A stretch of 64,000 nucleotides of DNA from the NCBI RefSeq assembly GCF_017353185.1, contig NZ_JAFMYV010000002.1:186001-250000 (forward strand). The letters run 5' to 3'. The notes beneath the pieces were generated by a model. That model worked only from the letters and a program-made list of their open reading frames with translations, had not been told where the DNA came from and ran no database searches. Shown here one piece after another: positions 1 to 9,138 of the stretch. How positions within the stretch are numbered: position 1 is the stretch's first letter; every line of letters begins with the position of its first letter. Source of the DNA: Fibrella rubiginis (GTDB taxonomy: Bacteria > Bacteroidota > Bacteroidia > Cytophagales > Spirosomataceae). A program made the position numbers and the translations under genes.

Positions 1-1656
1 CCCGCCAACTACAGTTCGGGCATCACGGCCACCCCAGCCACCATTTCTGCCGATCTGAATCAATCCATCTCGCCCGACTCAGTAAAGGCCTATGTGCGCA
101 AATTAGCGGGCTTTGGCACCCGCCAGACCAACACGCTGTTTAATACTTCGACGACAACCGGCCTGGGCGCGGCCAACAATTGGGTCGAAAGCAAATTCAA
201 ACAACTCAGCGCCCTGCGCAATAACCGGCTGCTGGTATCGCGCATGACCTACAGCGCAACCATCTGCTCGTCGACGAAGACCTACAGCGAGGTGTTCGCC
301 GTATTGCCCGGCACCGACCTGACCGACAAGTCGTTTATCATTGTGGAAGGGCATATTGACTCGCGTTGCGAAGATGGCTGCAATATCACCTGCAACGCGC
401 CGGGGGTATCGGATAACGCTACGGGTTCGGCGCTGGTACTGGAAACGGCGCGTGTGCTGTCGAAATACAACTTCAAGGCCACCATCGTTTTTCTGCTGAC
501 AACGGGCGAAGAGCAGGGTTTGTATGGCAGCACGGCCTTCGCCAACTATTCGTCGGCCAAGGGCCGGGCCATTCGGATGGTGCTCGACAACGACATTGCC
601 GGCACCACGCTCTGCGGTCCCTGCTCGTCGGCACCGTCGTGTACATCCGGCAACGTGGCCACCAACAGCATCCGGATTTTCTCGTACGGCAGCGCCAGCT
701 CGATTCATAAGCAACTGGCCCGCTATGTCAAGCTCGAATACAACGAACAGATCAAACCTGTTGCTGCTTTGCCCATGACCATCAACATCATGGCTACCGA
801 AGACCGTACCGGTCGTTCAAGCGACCATGTGCCATTCCGCAGCAAAGGCTACGCGGCAGTGCGGATGATTTCGCAAAACGAAAATGGCGACGGATCAGGC
901 ACTTGCGGCATTGTTCACTCGGTGAAAGACAACGAACAGATCGACACCAACAACGACGGCATTTACGATGATTTCAGCGTTGATTTCTATTACCTCGCCC
1001 GCAATGCCGTCATCAACGCCAACGCCCTGGCGATGGCTGCGCAGTCGGTGAAAGCTCCCACCTCGTTTACTGCCAGCTACGTAGCTACCAACCAGTTGTC
1101 GCTTACCATTACCGACGCCAGCAACGCCCCCAGCTACCGGATTGCCCTGCGGTCGCTGACCAACGACTGGGATTCGGTCTACACGGTTACCACCAAAACA
1201 CCCACCATCGGGTATCCGGGCAACAGCAGCACGGTGCGGTATGTGAGTGTGGCGGCCGTCAACGCAGCAGGTGTTGAAAGCCTGTTTTTAAACGAATTGT
1301 CGGTGACGGTGCCTGCTGGTGCTACAACCGTTGCGGCCACCCGGACAGCGAAACAATCGCTGCTCGACGTTTCGGCTAATCAACTTGGTATCAGTGTACT
1401 GCCCAACTACCCCAACCCCTTCGACGAGTCGACCTATGTTGTGCTCAGGAATGAAAGCGATACCCATTACAAAAATGCGTTTCTGACAATCAGAAAGAGT
1501 GACGGAACGGTGGTAGAACGCCGGAAGATCGAGGTGCGGGAGGGCATCAACGAGTACCGGTTCAGCTACAAAAACGAGGGTAGAATCGAGACGTTCTATT
1601 ACACGATCGAAGCCGACGACCGGCTTATCGGCACCCGGCGGATGATGACCCGGTAG
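1..1656 (+). CDS. M28-family zinc peptidase with type IX secretion sorting domain (5' end outside window)
   Basis: The reading frame is open from base 1, so the true start lies upstream and 551 residues are visible. M28 metal-site motifs are visible in order: GHIDSR, a later Asp in VSDNATGSA, the TTGEEQGLYGS Glu pair, LDNDIAG, and a late His in SSDHVPF. An Fn3-like stretch (about residues 350-410) follows. The last 85 residues begin with PNYPNPF and form a type A C-terminal sorting domain, which directs proteins through the type IX secretion system. The protein is therefore probably a secreted or surface aminopeptidase that scavenges peptides. Family and secretion route are well supported; substrate preference cannot be read from sequence. 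It converges on the regulator gene at 2114, with a strong hairpin just after its stop. Confidence 0.93.
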   Translation, partial: PANYSSGITATPATISADLNQSISPDSVKAYVRKLAGFGTRQTNTLFNTSTTTGLGAANNWVESKFKQLSALRNNRLLVSRMTYSATICSSTKTYSEVFAVLPGTDLTDKSFIIVEGHIDSRCEDGCNITCNAPGVSDNATGSALVLETARVLSKYNFKATIVFLLTTGEEQGLYGSTAFANYSSAKGRAIRMVLDNDIAGTTLCGPCSSAPSCTSGNVATNSIRIFSYGSASSIHKQLARYVKLEYNEQIKPVAALPMTINIMATEDRTGRSSDHVPFRSKGYAAVRMISQNENGDGSGTCGIVHSVKDNEQIDTNNDGIYDDFSVDFYYLARNAVINANALAMAAQSVKAPTSFTASYVATNQLSLTITDASNAPSYRIALRSLTNDWDSVYTVTTKTPTIGYPGNSSTVRYVSVAAVNAAGVESLFLNELSVTVPAGATTVAATRTAKQSLLDVSANQLGISVLPNYPNPFDESTYVVLRNESDTHYKNAFLTIRKSDGTVVERRKIEVREGINEYRFSYKNEGRIETFYYTIEADDRLIGTRRMMTR

Positions 1657-1680
1657 TAGCCTGATACATAACAACCAGTA

Positions 1681-1738
1681 CAAAGCCGCCCCGCCAAGCT
1701 GACCTTATTACGTAGGTCAGCTTGGCGGGGCGGCTTTG
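1681..1738. terminator. 25-bp perfect inverted repeat after the M28 peptidase
   Basis: Arms 1681-1705 and 1714-1738 are exact reverse complements with an 8-nt loop. The stem starts with CAAAGCCGCCCCGCC and its far end reads GGCTTTGTTG, so it can act as an intrinsic terminator for the peptidase gene. It lies 24 nt after the stop codon. Confidence 0.85.
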
Positions 1739-1848
1739 TTGTTTTGCGCGATAGCCGGATCCGTTAACTGATTGTAGCAGGTCTGTAACGTTGTTGCTGG
1801 CCGCAGAAAGGGGCACTTGCTTCGTTCGGGGTTGAGCGTGGGGTAGAC

Positions 1849-1882
1849 AAAAGGCTGCCGACGGAGATCAGCAGCCTTTTTC
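1849..1882. terminator. Terminator-like hairpin
   Basis: AAAGGCTGC (1850-1858) pairs with GCAGCCTTT (1871-1879) across a 12-nt loop, followed by T residues. The A-rich and T-rich flanks would let it work in either direction between the two convergent genes. Confidence 0.6.
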
Positions 1883-2113
1883 GGGTACGTCATTAATGTG
1901 TGGATTGGCAGCGGAAAGCACTCGTTCTGCCCGATCAGTGATTCGAACAGAACGACCCGTTTGGGTAAGTCAAAAGTCCACCAAGCCGCGCCCCTGGGCT
2001 GTCTGATTCAGGACATTTTCAGTCAGTTTGGGGACATTTTTGGCCTAGGAGGCACAAAAAGAGCCCTGAATGTGCTTCCAGAGCCTTTTTTGTGAAATAT
2101 TGATCCGTGTCAG

Positions 2114-5100
2114 TTACACGCCCTTTGCCCGGTTGGTCATAAACTCAGACGGGGTTTGCTGGTAGAATTCTTTAAAAACCAGACTGAAATGCGAGGGGGT
2201 GCTGAAGCCAACCAGATCAGCCGTTTCAGATACGCTCCGTCCTGCCCGCAGCAAATCGGTGGCTTTGCGGAGGCGATACTGCCGGATCAGATCGGCCGGG
2301 GGAAGCTGAATTAGCGTCTGCACTTTGCGGTAGAGCGTCTTGCGGGTCATAGCCAGTTGGCCGGCCAGCCAGTCTACACTCAGGGCCGAGTTGTCGATGT
2401 GGCTATCTAGAAGACCATAAATGCGGAGCAGAAACGGGTCAGGAGGCACGCTGTCCAACGGTTCTGTGGATAGCGCAAACTGCTGCCGGTAGTGTTCGCC
2501 CAATTTCTGCTGACGGTTAATAAGATTGTGCAGCCGGAGGTGCAACTCGTCAATGCTGAACGGCTTGGCCAGATACTCGTCGGCCCCCTGTTGCAGCCCG
2601 TCGAGACGGCTTTGTTGGGCCGCTTTGGCCGTCAGCATCACCACGGCAATGTGATCGGTATCGGGGTGGTTTTTGATGCGGCGGGTCAGTTCGTAGCCAT
2701 CCATGCGGGGCATCATCAGATCAGTAAGCACAATGTCGGGCAGCTCTGTTTGGACAATTGCCCAACCCGCCTCACCGTCGGCGGCCTCAAGTACGTAATA
2801 CGCTATACCTAGTTCGCCTACCAAAAATGCCCGCAACTCGTCGTTATCCTCTACAATCAGAATGCGCGTAACTGATTGATTGTCAATTGAACGATTAGAA
2901 GTGGATGCGGATGTCGATACTGTCAACGGCGCAACAAAAGCCTGTCTGGTGCCTGCCCAATTGAGGCGGGGTACGTCGGCGGCATCCATGATCGACTGAA
3001 CGGGCAGCATCAGCCGGAAGGTGGTGCCCACACCCAGTTCACTCTCCACTTCGATGGTGCCACCCAACAGGCCAACCAGCTCATGTACCAGCGCCAGGCC
3101 AATGCCCGTGCCTTCATAGGCACGGGTGCTGGAGGTGTCGGCCTGATAGAAACGGTCGAAGATGTGGGGTAGCTTGTCGGGGGCAATGCCAATACCCGAA
3201 TCAACAAGCAGTATCTGCACACCCGTCAGCTCATTGCCCCGTTGGGTGGGGAGGGTTGTTAGCATTATATGTCCCCCGGCATCGCTGAACTTCAGGGCGT
3301 TCGACAGTAGGTTCGACAGGATTTTTTCCCACTTGTCGGCATCGAACACATAGTCATGCGGCGGGAATCCAGTCACCTCACACGTCAGCGTTACACCCTT
3401 TTGTTCTGCCGCCCGCTCAAATGCCGCTACCGCCTGATGAATAAAGTCAGGCACGCTACCCTGCATCAGAGACACCGCCATGTAATTGCCCTCCAGTTTC
3501 GACAGGTCCAGCAATTGGTTGATGAGCCGCAGAAGTTGGTCGGCGTTGCGATGCACGGTAGTGAGCATGGGCCGGTCGAATCGGTTTTCCTGCAGGAGCT
3601 TTTCCACAGGACCAATAATCAGGGCGAGGGGCGTGCGAAACTCGTGGGTGATGTTAGAGAAAAACCGCGTCTTTAGCTCGTCTAGGGCCTTGAGCTGCTC
3701 GGCCTGCTGCCGGTTCAGCACCAATTCCTGTTGCTGCCTGATGCGATTCGTGTAGAAGCGGATGTAGGCCCAGATAGCGCCCGCCGCCAGCAGGGCATAA
3801 AGTATGTAGGCCCACCACGTAGCCCACCAGGGCGGGCTGACAATCACCCTGACGTAGGCTATGCTCGGACTCCAGAAACCGTTGCTGTTGGCGGCTTTCA
3901 CCCGAAACGTGTAGTTGCCCGGTGCCAGGTTGGTGAAGTTGGCCACGTGTCGGTTGCCGTTCTGTACCCAGTCTGGGTTAACGCCAACTAGTTGATACGC
4001 ATACTGATTTTGTCCAGGCTGTTCATAGGCCAGCGCGGCAAACCCAAACGAGACCATGCTTTCATCATGCCTTAGCCGAACCAGGCTGTCGGTGAGGGGG
4101 CGGGGCTTGTCCAGTACGGTCAGGGCGTTGATATAGACTGGAAAAGGGCGGGTGTCGTCCAGAATTCGGCTGGGATTGAACCGCACATATCCGTTCTGGC
4201 TACCGAAGAAAAGCTCGTTCTGCTGCCGGAAAACGGCATTCTGAATAAAGTGGTTGCTGGGTAAACCGTCGGCCACTTCATACGTGTGAACGGCTTTGGT
4301 CGTAGGATCGAACCGGCAAAGACCCTTATCAGTGCTGAGCCAGAGTTGGCCCGAATCATCGCCGGTGATACCCAGAATACTGTTGCCGGGAATACCATCG
4401 GCCTGGGTGATGACCGAAAACAAACCCGTACGGGGGTTGAACCGATTGAGGCCGCCCAGGTGCGTACCTACCCAGACAGTACCAGCTTTGTCTTCATAAA
4501 TAGACTCCACATCGTTGGTACTCAACTGCCCCCTGGGACCGGCCACAAAGCGTGTAAACACGCCCGTTCGGGGGTTCATCCGACAAAGCCCCAACTGCCT
4601 GATCAGCACCCACACGTTCCAGTCCTGACTGGCCAACAGCCCGTTTACCTGCTTATCAGGCAGCCCGTTAGCGGTGCCTTGTTTGCCGGTATAGTACCTG
4701 AAGACGTGGGTGCGGCGGTTGAACGAAGCAATGCCGCCAACGCCCCCAACCCAGAGGTCATCTGTTGGTACGTTGCTAATGGACTTCACTGAAATATATT
4801 GAACCGGAAACTGGGACGGGTAGCCAGTGTACTGACCCGTGACCTGATCGGCGTGGTAGAGGCCGTCCTGCGTGCCGAACCACATGCCACCCAGCCCATC
4901 AGGCACAATCGTATTGATGTAATTGATGTGGCCCCCCACCGACCCCAGCCTGTCGGGTGGAATACTATTGGGTTGCTGTTGCCCGGCACCCTGCTGATAT
5001 ACCGTGACCTGGTTGCTGAACCAGAGCTGCCCTCGGCCATCGCTGGCCAGGGTGTTGACCCGGTTTTCGGGACGGTTGGCCATGCGCTCGTTGGGTAACA

Positions 5101-6169
5101 CCCGGTAAGTCTGGAAGGGTTTGGTGTTCGCCGACTGCCGATCGACGCCGTTGTCAGTGCCTACCCAGAGTGTGCCGGCCCGGTCATGATACACAGTCTG
5201 CGCGTTGCTGCTACCCAGGCTTTTCAACAGGTTAACTTCCGTGCGATAGGTGACCACCTGTCCGCTCAGGGGATCGAGGGCCTGCAACCCGTTGCTGGTA
5301 CCCACCCACATCAGTCCCGTTGAGTCCTGATGGATGGTGTTTCGCCAAACGTAGGGGTTGTGCTGCCCGCCGGGGTTGTACCGTTCCGCCCGCCAGGGTT
5401 GCCGATTCAGATCAAGCCGCAGAAGGCTGTAGCCTTCACTGGCGGTGCCCATCCAGAGCCGGTTCTGGCTGTCCTGATAAAATGAATTAACCGTAGGCTG
5501 TGGCCCCGTCACCCCTGCAACCGGCACCGGCACGAAGCGACCCGTTGCGGGGTTCAGGAGATAGATGCCCTGCAGCGTACCCACCCAAAGCCGGTGCTGC
5601 CGATCTTCGAAGGTGGTAATGACGGGGGATTCGGCGTTAGGGCTGGGGTATAGCGTGAAATGGTGCCGCGATGGACTGTACCGAGCAAGGCCGGCGAACG
5701 TGCTGATCCAGAGTTGATTAAGGCTGTCTTTGTGAATCGAAATCTGATTGTTCCATCGGTTGGCCTTGTTTGTCCGGATCAGGTGCGGCGTAACCAGCCC
5801 GGTCTTCGTGTCGATCTCGTGGAGGCCTCCCTCCGTGATAGCCCACACCTGGTCATCGCCTTCGCACAGGCCAGTAACGATACTGTTTTGAAAGCTACGG
5901 GTGGGGTGCCTGGGGTCGGGCCGAAAGACGGTAAACGTGATGCCATCGTACCTGTTCAGCCCCTCATGCGTGCCAAACCACATGTAGCCCTGCCGGTCCT
6001 GAACCATGCAGTTGACCGAGTTATTCGACAGCCCGTCGGCCACCGACAGGTGCTCGAACTGATTGGCAATGGGGTATTGGGGCGATCTTCCGGGCGGTTT
6101 GGCAGGCTGCGCAAAGCCGGGCACATACAAACCGACAAGCAGCATAAAAAGGAAGAGGCGTGCTGTCAT
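2114..6169 (-). CDS. Hybrid two-component system regulator (propeller sensor, kinase, receiver, AraC output)
   Basis: A one-piece signalling protein of 1351 residues from the Met followed by a clear signal peptide (an upstream in-frame Met at 6205 lacks one). Order: signal peptide 1-20; repeated WxGT-type reg_prop strands forming periplasmic propellers to about 700; Y_Y_Y domain about 715-775; membrane helix about 780-800; HisKA with phosphoacceptor His near 842 in THEFRTPL; HATPase with DSGIGI and GTGIGLAL boxes; receiver with Asp near 1148 in LTDLMMP; AraC helix-turn-helix about 1255-1346. In Bacteroidota such proteins bind oligosaccharides outside and activate nearby polysaccharide-use genes. 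No SusC/SusD or glycosidase genes lie in this window, so its target is unknown. Confidence 0.95.
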   Translation of the reverse strand: MTARLFLFMLLVGLYVPGFAQPAKPPGRSPQYPIANQFEHLSVADGLSNNSVNCMVQDRQGYMWFGTHEGLNRYDGITFTVFRPDPRHPTRSFQNSIVTGLCEGDDQVWAITEGGLHEIDTKTGLVTPHLIRTNKANRWNNQISIHKDSLNQLWISTFAGLARYSPSRHHFTLYPSPNAESPVITTFEDRQHRLWVGTLQGIYLLNPATGRFVPVPVAGVTGPQPTVNSFYQDSQNRLWMGTASEGYSLLRLDLNRQPWRAERYNPGGQHNPYVWRNTIHQDSTGLMWVGTSNGLQALDPLSGQVVTYRTEVNLLKSLGSSNAQTVYHDRAGTLWVGTDNGVDRQSANTKPFQTYRVLPNERMANRPENRVNTLASDGRGQLWFSNQVTVYQQGAGQQQPNSIPPDRLGSVGGHINYINTIVPDGLGGMWFGTQDGLYHADQVTGQYTGYPSQFPVQYISVKSISNVPTDDLWVGGVGGIASFNRRTHVFRYYTGKQGTANGLPDKQVNGLLASQDWNVWVLIRQLGLCRMNPRTGVFTRFVAGPRGQLSTNDVESIYEDKAGTVWVGTHLGGLNRFNPRTGLFSVITQADGIPGNSILGITGDDSGQLWLSTDKGLCRFDPTTKAVHTYEVADGLPSNHFIQNAVFRQQNELFFGSQNGYVRFNPSRILDDTRPFPVYINALTVLDKPRPLTDSLVRLRHDESMVSFGFAALAYEQPGQNQYAYQLVGVNPDWVQNGNRHVANFTNLAPGNYTFRVKAANSNGFWSPSIAYVRVIVSPPWWATWWAYILYALLAAGAIWAYIRFYTNRIRQQQELVLNRQQAEQLKALDELKTRFFSNITHEFRTPLALIIGPVEKLLQENRFDRPMLTTVHRNADQLLRLINQLLDLSKLEGNYMAVSLMQGSVPDFIHQAVAAFERAAEQKGVTLTCEVTGFPPHDYVFDADKWEKILSNLLSNALKFSDAGGHIMLTTLPTQRGNELTGVQILLVDSGIGIAPDKLPHIFDRFYQADTSSTRAYEGTGIGLALVHELVGLLGGTIEVESELGVGTTFRLMLPVQSIMDAADVPRLNWAGTRQAFVAPLTVSTSASTSNRSIDNQSVTRILIVEDNDELRAFLVGELGIAYYVLEAADGEAGWAIVQTELPDIVLTDLMMPRMDGYELTRRIKNHPDTDHIAVVMLTAKAAQQSRLDGLQQGADEYLAKPFSIDELHLRLHNLINRQQKLGEHYRQQFALSTEPLDSVPPDPFLLRIYGLLDSHIDNSALSVDWLAGQLAMTRKTLYRKVQTLIQLPPADLIRQYRLRKATDLLRAGRSVSETADLVGFSTPSHFSLVFKEFYQQTPSEFMTNRAKGV

Positions 6170-6212
6170 ATCGCTACATAGAGTTGGTAGTCTAAAGCTA
6201 ACCACCGCTATG

Positions 6213-6226
6213 TCATGCTCGCATGA
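6213..6226. promoter_or_regulatory. Short dyad upstream of the hybrid regulator
   Basis: TCATGC and GCATGA flank a 2-nt centre, 44 nt upstream of the regulator start. It could be an operator for autoregulation, but only the symmetry is seen. Confidence 0.25.
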
Positions 6227-6273
6227 TTATATATTGGATGGGATATCGAGCACATGCCCAATATCCTGCCCAA

Positions 6274-7416
6274 CTATGCCGCTAGTGCCTGTTCCAGATC
6301 GGCGATCAGATCATCGGCGTCTTCAATGCCCACGCTAAGGCGGATAAGGGTGTCTTTGAGGCCGTTTTTCTCACGCTCTTCCCTCGGAATGCTCGCGTGG
6401 GTCATGCTGGCGGGATGTGTGCAGAGTGATTCGACGCCACCCAGCGATTCGCCTAACGAGAACACTTTGATGCTTTCCATGACCTTGATGGCTTCGGGGT
6501 AGGAGTCGCCGTGGAGTTCAAACGAAAGCATACCGCCAAAGCCGCGCATTTGGCGTTTGGCGAGTTCGTGGCCGGGGTGGTTGGACAGACCAGGGTAATG
6601 TACGTGGCTTACGCGGGGGTGCTGCTGAAGGTATTCGGCTACCTTCTGCGCGTTTTCGCAGTGGCGCTGCATCCGGATGTGCAGCGTTTTAACCCCGCGC
6701 AGAGCCAGGAAACAGTCTTGCGGGCCAGGCACGGCCCCGCAGGCGTTCTGGATGAATTTCAGTTGCACGGCAGTGTCGTCGTCATTGCAGATGATGGCGC
6801 CCATGACCGTATCAGAGTGGCCGCCAATGTATTTGGTCACCGAATGCACTACCACATCGGCTCCCAGATCAAGCGGGTTTTGGAGGTAGGGCGACGCAAA
6901 CGTATTATCTACCACAAGCAGGATGCCCCGTGCCCGGGTGATGGCCGCAATAGCTTCAATATCAACGATACGCAGCAGTGGGTTGGTTGGCGTTTCGATC
7001 CAGACCATTTTGGTCGCGGGTGTCAATGCCGCTTCCAGATTGGCGGGATTGTCGAGCGAAACGAACTGGAAGGTCATGCCAAACGGCTCGTAGACTTTTG
7101 TCATGATCCGGTAGGTGCCGCCGTATAAATCGCTGCTGGCAATGATTTCGTCGCCGGGTTTGCAGAGCTTCAGAATGGCATCCGTAGCGCCTAGCCCGGA
7201 GGCGTAACAAAGGCCATGCTTCCCATTTTCGAGGGCAGCTAAATTGGCCTGGAGGGCGTCGCGGGTGGGGTTTTGCGTACGGGCGTACTCATACCCTTTG
7301 TGTACCCCCGGCGATTCCTGCACATAGGTCGAAGTCTGGTAGATCGGGGTCATAATGGCCCCCGTAGTAGGATCGGGGTGTACCCCCGCGTGAATGGCTT
7401 TGGTTCCGAATTTCAT
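6274..7416 (-). CDS. Cystathionine gamma-lyase/gamma-synthase family PLP enzyme
   Basis: A 380-residue Cys/Met-metabolism PLP enzyme. The chosen start, MKFGTKAIHAG, matches the usual N-terminus of the family; a longer frame to 7503 only translates the intergenic hairpin. Visible family signatures are YxRxxNPT-type substrate residues (YARTQNPTR), the phosphate-binding and stacking region around SSDLYGGTYR, VDNTFASPYLQNP, and the PLP lysine in SVTKYIGGHSD. It follows a cystathionine beta-synthase gene on the same strand, so cleavage of cystathionine to cysteine is the likely direction; gamma-synthase activity cannot be excluded from sequence. A 35-bp hairpin fills the gap before it. Confidence 0.93.
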   Translation of the reverse strand: MKFGTKAIHAGVHPDPTTGAIMTPIYQTSTYVQESPGVHKGYEYARTQNPTRDALQANLAALENGKHGLCYASGLGATDAILKLCKPGDEIIASSDLYGGTYRIMTKVYEPFGMTFQFVSLDNPANLEAALTPATKMVWIETPTNPLLRIVDIEAIAAITRARGILLVVDNTFASPYLQNPLDLGADVVVHSVTKYIGGHSDTVMGAIICNDDDTAVQLKFIQNACGAVPGPQDCFLALRGVKTLHIRMQRHCENAQKVAEYLQQHPRVSHVHYPGLSNHPGHELAKRQMRGFGGMLSFELHGDSYPEAIKVMESIKVFSLGESLGGVESLCTHPASMTHASIPREEREKNGLKDTLIRLSVGIEDADDLIADLEQALAA

Positions 7417-7424
7417 GGTGATTA

Positions 7425-7517
7425 ATGTACAATGTATAATGCACAATGCACAATGGGCTGGCGCAAGAATAGTACGTGCGTAAGCCCATTGTGCATTGTG
7501 CATTATACATTGTACAT
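7425..7517. repeat. 35-bp perfect inverted repeat built of 7-bp units, between CBS and CGL genes
   Basis: Arms 7425-7459 and 7483-7517 are exact reverse complements with a 23-nt loop. Each arm is five consecutive heptamers of the form ATGYAYA, the last being ATGGGCT. The repeat starts 3 nt after the stop of the upstream gene and ends 8 nt before the next start, filling 93 of 104 spacer bases. No T-tract follows on the minus strand, so a simple terminator is unlikely. Confidence 0.9.
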
Positions 7518-7520
7518 TTT

Positions 7521-8897
7521 TTACGCTGTTACCGCCGCTAACAAGTCGGCCTGGGTGATGACGTGGATATGGTCCTGCTCATCGCGAACCAGCAGGGCTT
7601 TGTTGTCGCGGTCAATGAGCGACGAAAGTACGTCGAGTGTGTTGTCTAAGCCAACAAATTTGAACGGTTTGTCCATCACCGTCTCCACCGCCTGATCTTT
7701 CACGGTCGAATCGTCGATGAGACGACTCAGAATGGTAGAGTCGGTGAGGCTGCCCACGATGTGGCCGGTGGTATCGGTCACGGGCATCTGTGAGATACCC
7801 TGCTGGTTGAGCACTTTGATGGCCTCACTGACCGTCACGTTCTGCGAAATGGTGGTGAGTGAACTCTTGCCATTCTTCGACCGAACAATGTCCCGCGCGG
7901 TGGCAAACTGCCGCGACTCCAGAAAGCCATGGTCTTTCATCCAGGTGTCGTTGTAGATCTTGCCAAGGTAACGCGTGCCGTGGTCGGGCAGCAGGATAAT
8001 CATCACGTCGGTTTCGGTCAAATGCTCCTTTGCCCACTCCAGCGCCCCGTGCGTAGCCGACCCGCACGACCAGCCTACAAACAGGCCTTCTTCCCGCGCC
8101 AGCCGCCGGGTCATGATCGCCGCGTCTTTATCGGTGACTTTCACAAAGTGGTCTATGAGACTGAAATCGACGTTTTTGGGCAAAATATCTTCGCCAATAC
8201 CTTCTGTCAGGTAGGGGTAAATCTCGCCTTCGTCAAACACGCCGGTCTCTTTGTATTTCTTGAAAACCGACCCGTAGGTATCAATCCCCACCGAAACCAG
8301 GCCGGGGTTCTGCTCTTTCAAAAACTTGCTCGTGCCGCAGATGGTGCCGCCTGTTCCCACGCCCGCCGCGAAGTGCGTGATGCGCCCGTCGGTGTCGCGC
8401 CAGATTTCGGGACCGGTGGTAGCGTAGTGCGCCGCCGTGTTCGACAGGTTATCATATTGATTGGGATACAATGAGTTAGGTATCTCGCGGGCCAGCCGTT
8501 TTGCCACCGAATAGTAGGACCGGGGATCATCGGGCGTAACGTTGGTAGGGCACACCACCACCTCGGCGCCCACCGCCCGCAGGATGTCGATCTTTTCCTG
8601 CGACTGTTTGTCGGCCATGGTGAAAATGCACTTGTACCCCTTACCAATAGCCGCCAGGGCCAGGCCCATACCGGTGTTACCGCTTGTGCCCTCGATGATG
8701 GTACCCCCCGGTTTGATCAGCCCCGCCGCCTCGGCATCGTCGATCATGCGCACTGCAATGCGGTCTTTGACCGAGTTGCCCGGATTGAAATATTCGACCT
8801 TGGCCAGCACCGTTCCCCGGATGCCCTTGGTGACTTTGTTGAGCTTCACCAGCGGCGTGTTGCCAATGGTGTCGATAATAGAATTGTAGTAGTTCAT
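7521..8897 (-). CDS. Cystathionine beta-synthase with C-terminal CBS-domain pair
   Basis: 458 residues in two parts. The N-terminal fold-type II PLP domain (about 1-325) contains the PLP lysine in GNSVKDRIA, the substrate loop EGTSGNTGMGLA and the glycine-rich phosphate loop GVGTGGTICG. The C-terminal part (about 335-455) is a pair of CBS domains, seen in VTVSEAIKVLNQQGI and later VMDKPFKFVG; such pairs often bind adenosyl ligands and regulate activity. It condenses serine (or an activated serine) with homocysteine to cystathionine. With the downstream lyase it forms a reverse transsulfuration pair, the reason to prefer it over plain cysteine synthase. Confidence 0.93.
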   Translation of the reverse strand: MNYYNSIIDTIGNTPLVKLNKVTKGIRGTVLAKVEYFNPGNSVKDRIAVRMIDDAEAAGLIKPGGTIIEGTSGNTGMGLALAAIGKGYKCIFTMADKQSQEKIDILRAVGAEVVVCPTNVTPDDPRSYYSVAKRLAREIPNSLYPNQYDNLSNTAAHYATTGPEIWRDTDGRITHFAAGVGTGGTICGTSKFLKEQNPGLVSVGIDTYGSVFKKYKETGVFDEGEIYPYLTEGIGEDILPKNVDFSLIDHFVKVTDKDAAIMTRRLAREEGLFVGWSCGSATHGALEWAKEHLTETDVMIILLPDHGTRYLGKIYNDTWMKDHGFLESRQFATARDIVRSKNGKSSLTTISQNVTVSEAIKVLNQQGISQMPVTDTTGHIVGSLTDSTILSRLIDDSTVKDQAVETVMDKPFKFVGLDNTLDVLSSLIDRDNKALLVRDEQDHIHVITQADLLAAVTA

Positions 8898-9138
8898 GTT
8901 GATGAAAGAGGTTGGTTAAGTGAACGGGCCTTGGGTAGCCCTGTCCAACACCTCATTGGTTTGGCAAGGTATCGAAGAAACAGGCACCTCGCCCGTTTCG
9001 TTTAGCCTGCCAGTTAACTCTCTATCAACGGGACACCCTTTATCGGGCTTATACGTTTCGCTCGTTCTGATGGGTACGCAGCGTTTTTAGCTCAAAATAA
9101 ACAAGTCTACTGATGACAGTCTATTAATACTTCTTTTT

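Larger units (their letters stand above)
1657..2113. other. Non-coding gap between convergent genes
   Basis: This 457-base stretch holds a 25-bp perfect hairpin (1681-1738), a smaller terminator-like hairpin (1849-1882) and, near 2010-2045, two copies of GGACATTTT about 22 bp apart on either side of AGTCAGTTTGGG. That last pattern resembles the repeated ends of some IS21-type insertion sequences, but no transposase is present. A 65-codon open frame (1898-2095) has no recognisable protein features. I see no RNA gene. Confidence 0.5.

Noticed and set aside
1930..1965. Possible tRNA fragment (ATTCGAAC)
   Set aside because: The T-arm-like word is not flanked by pairing arms and no acceptor stem or anticodon arm can be formed.
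7417..7503. N-terminal extension of the cystathionine lyase (29 residues)
   Set aside because: It translates the 35-bp inverted repeat and has no homology-like features; the Met at 7416 matches the family.
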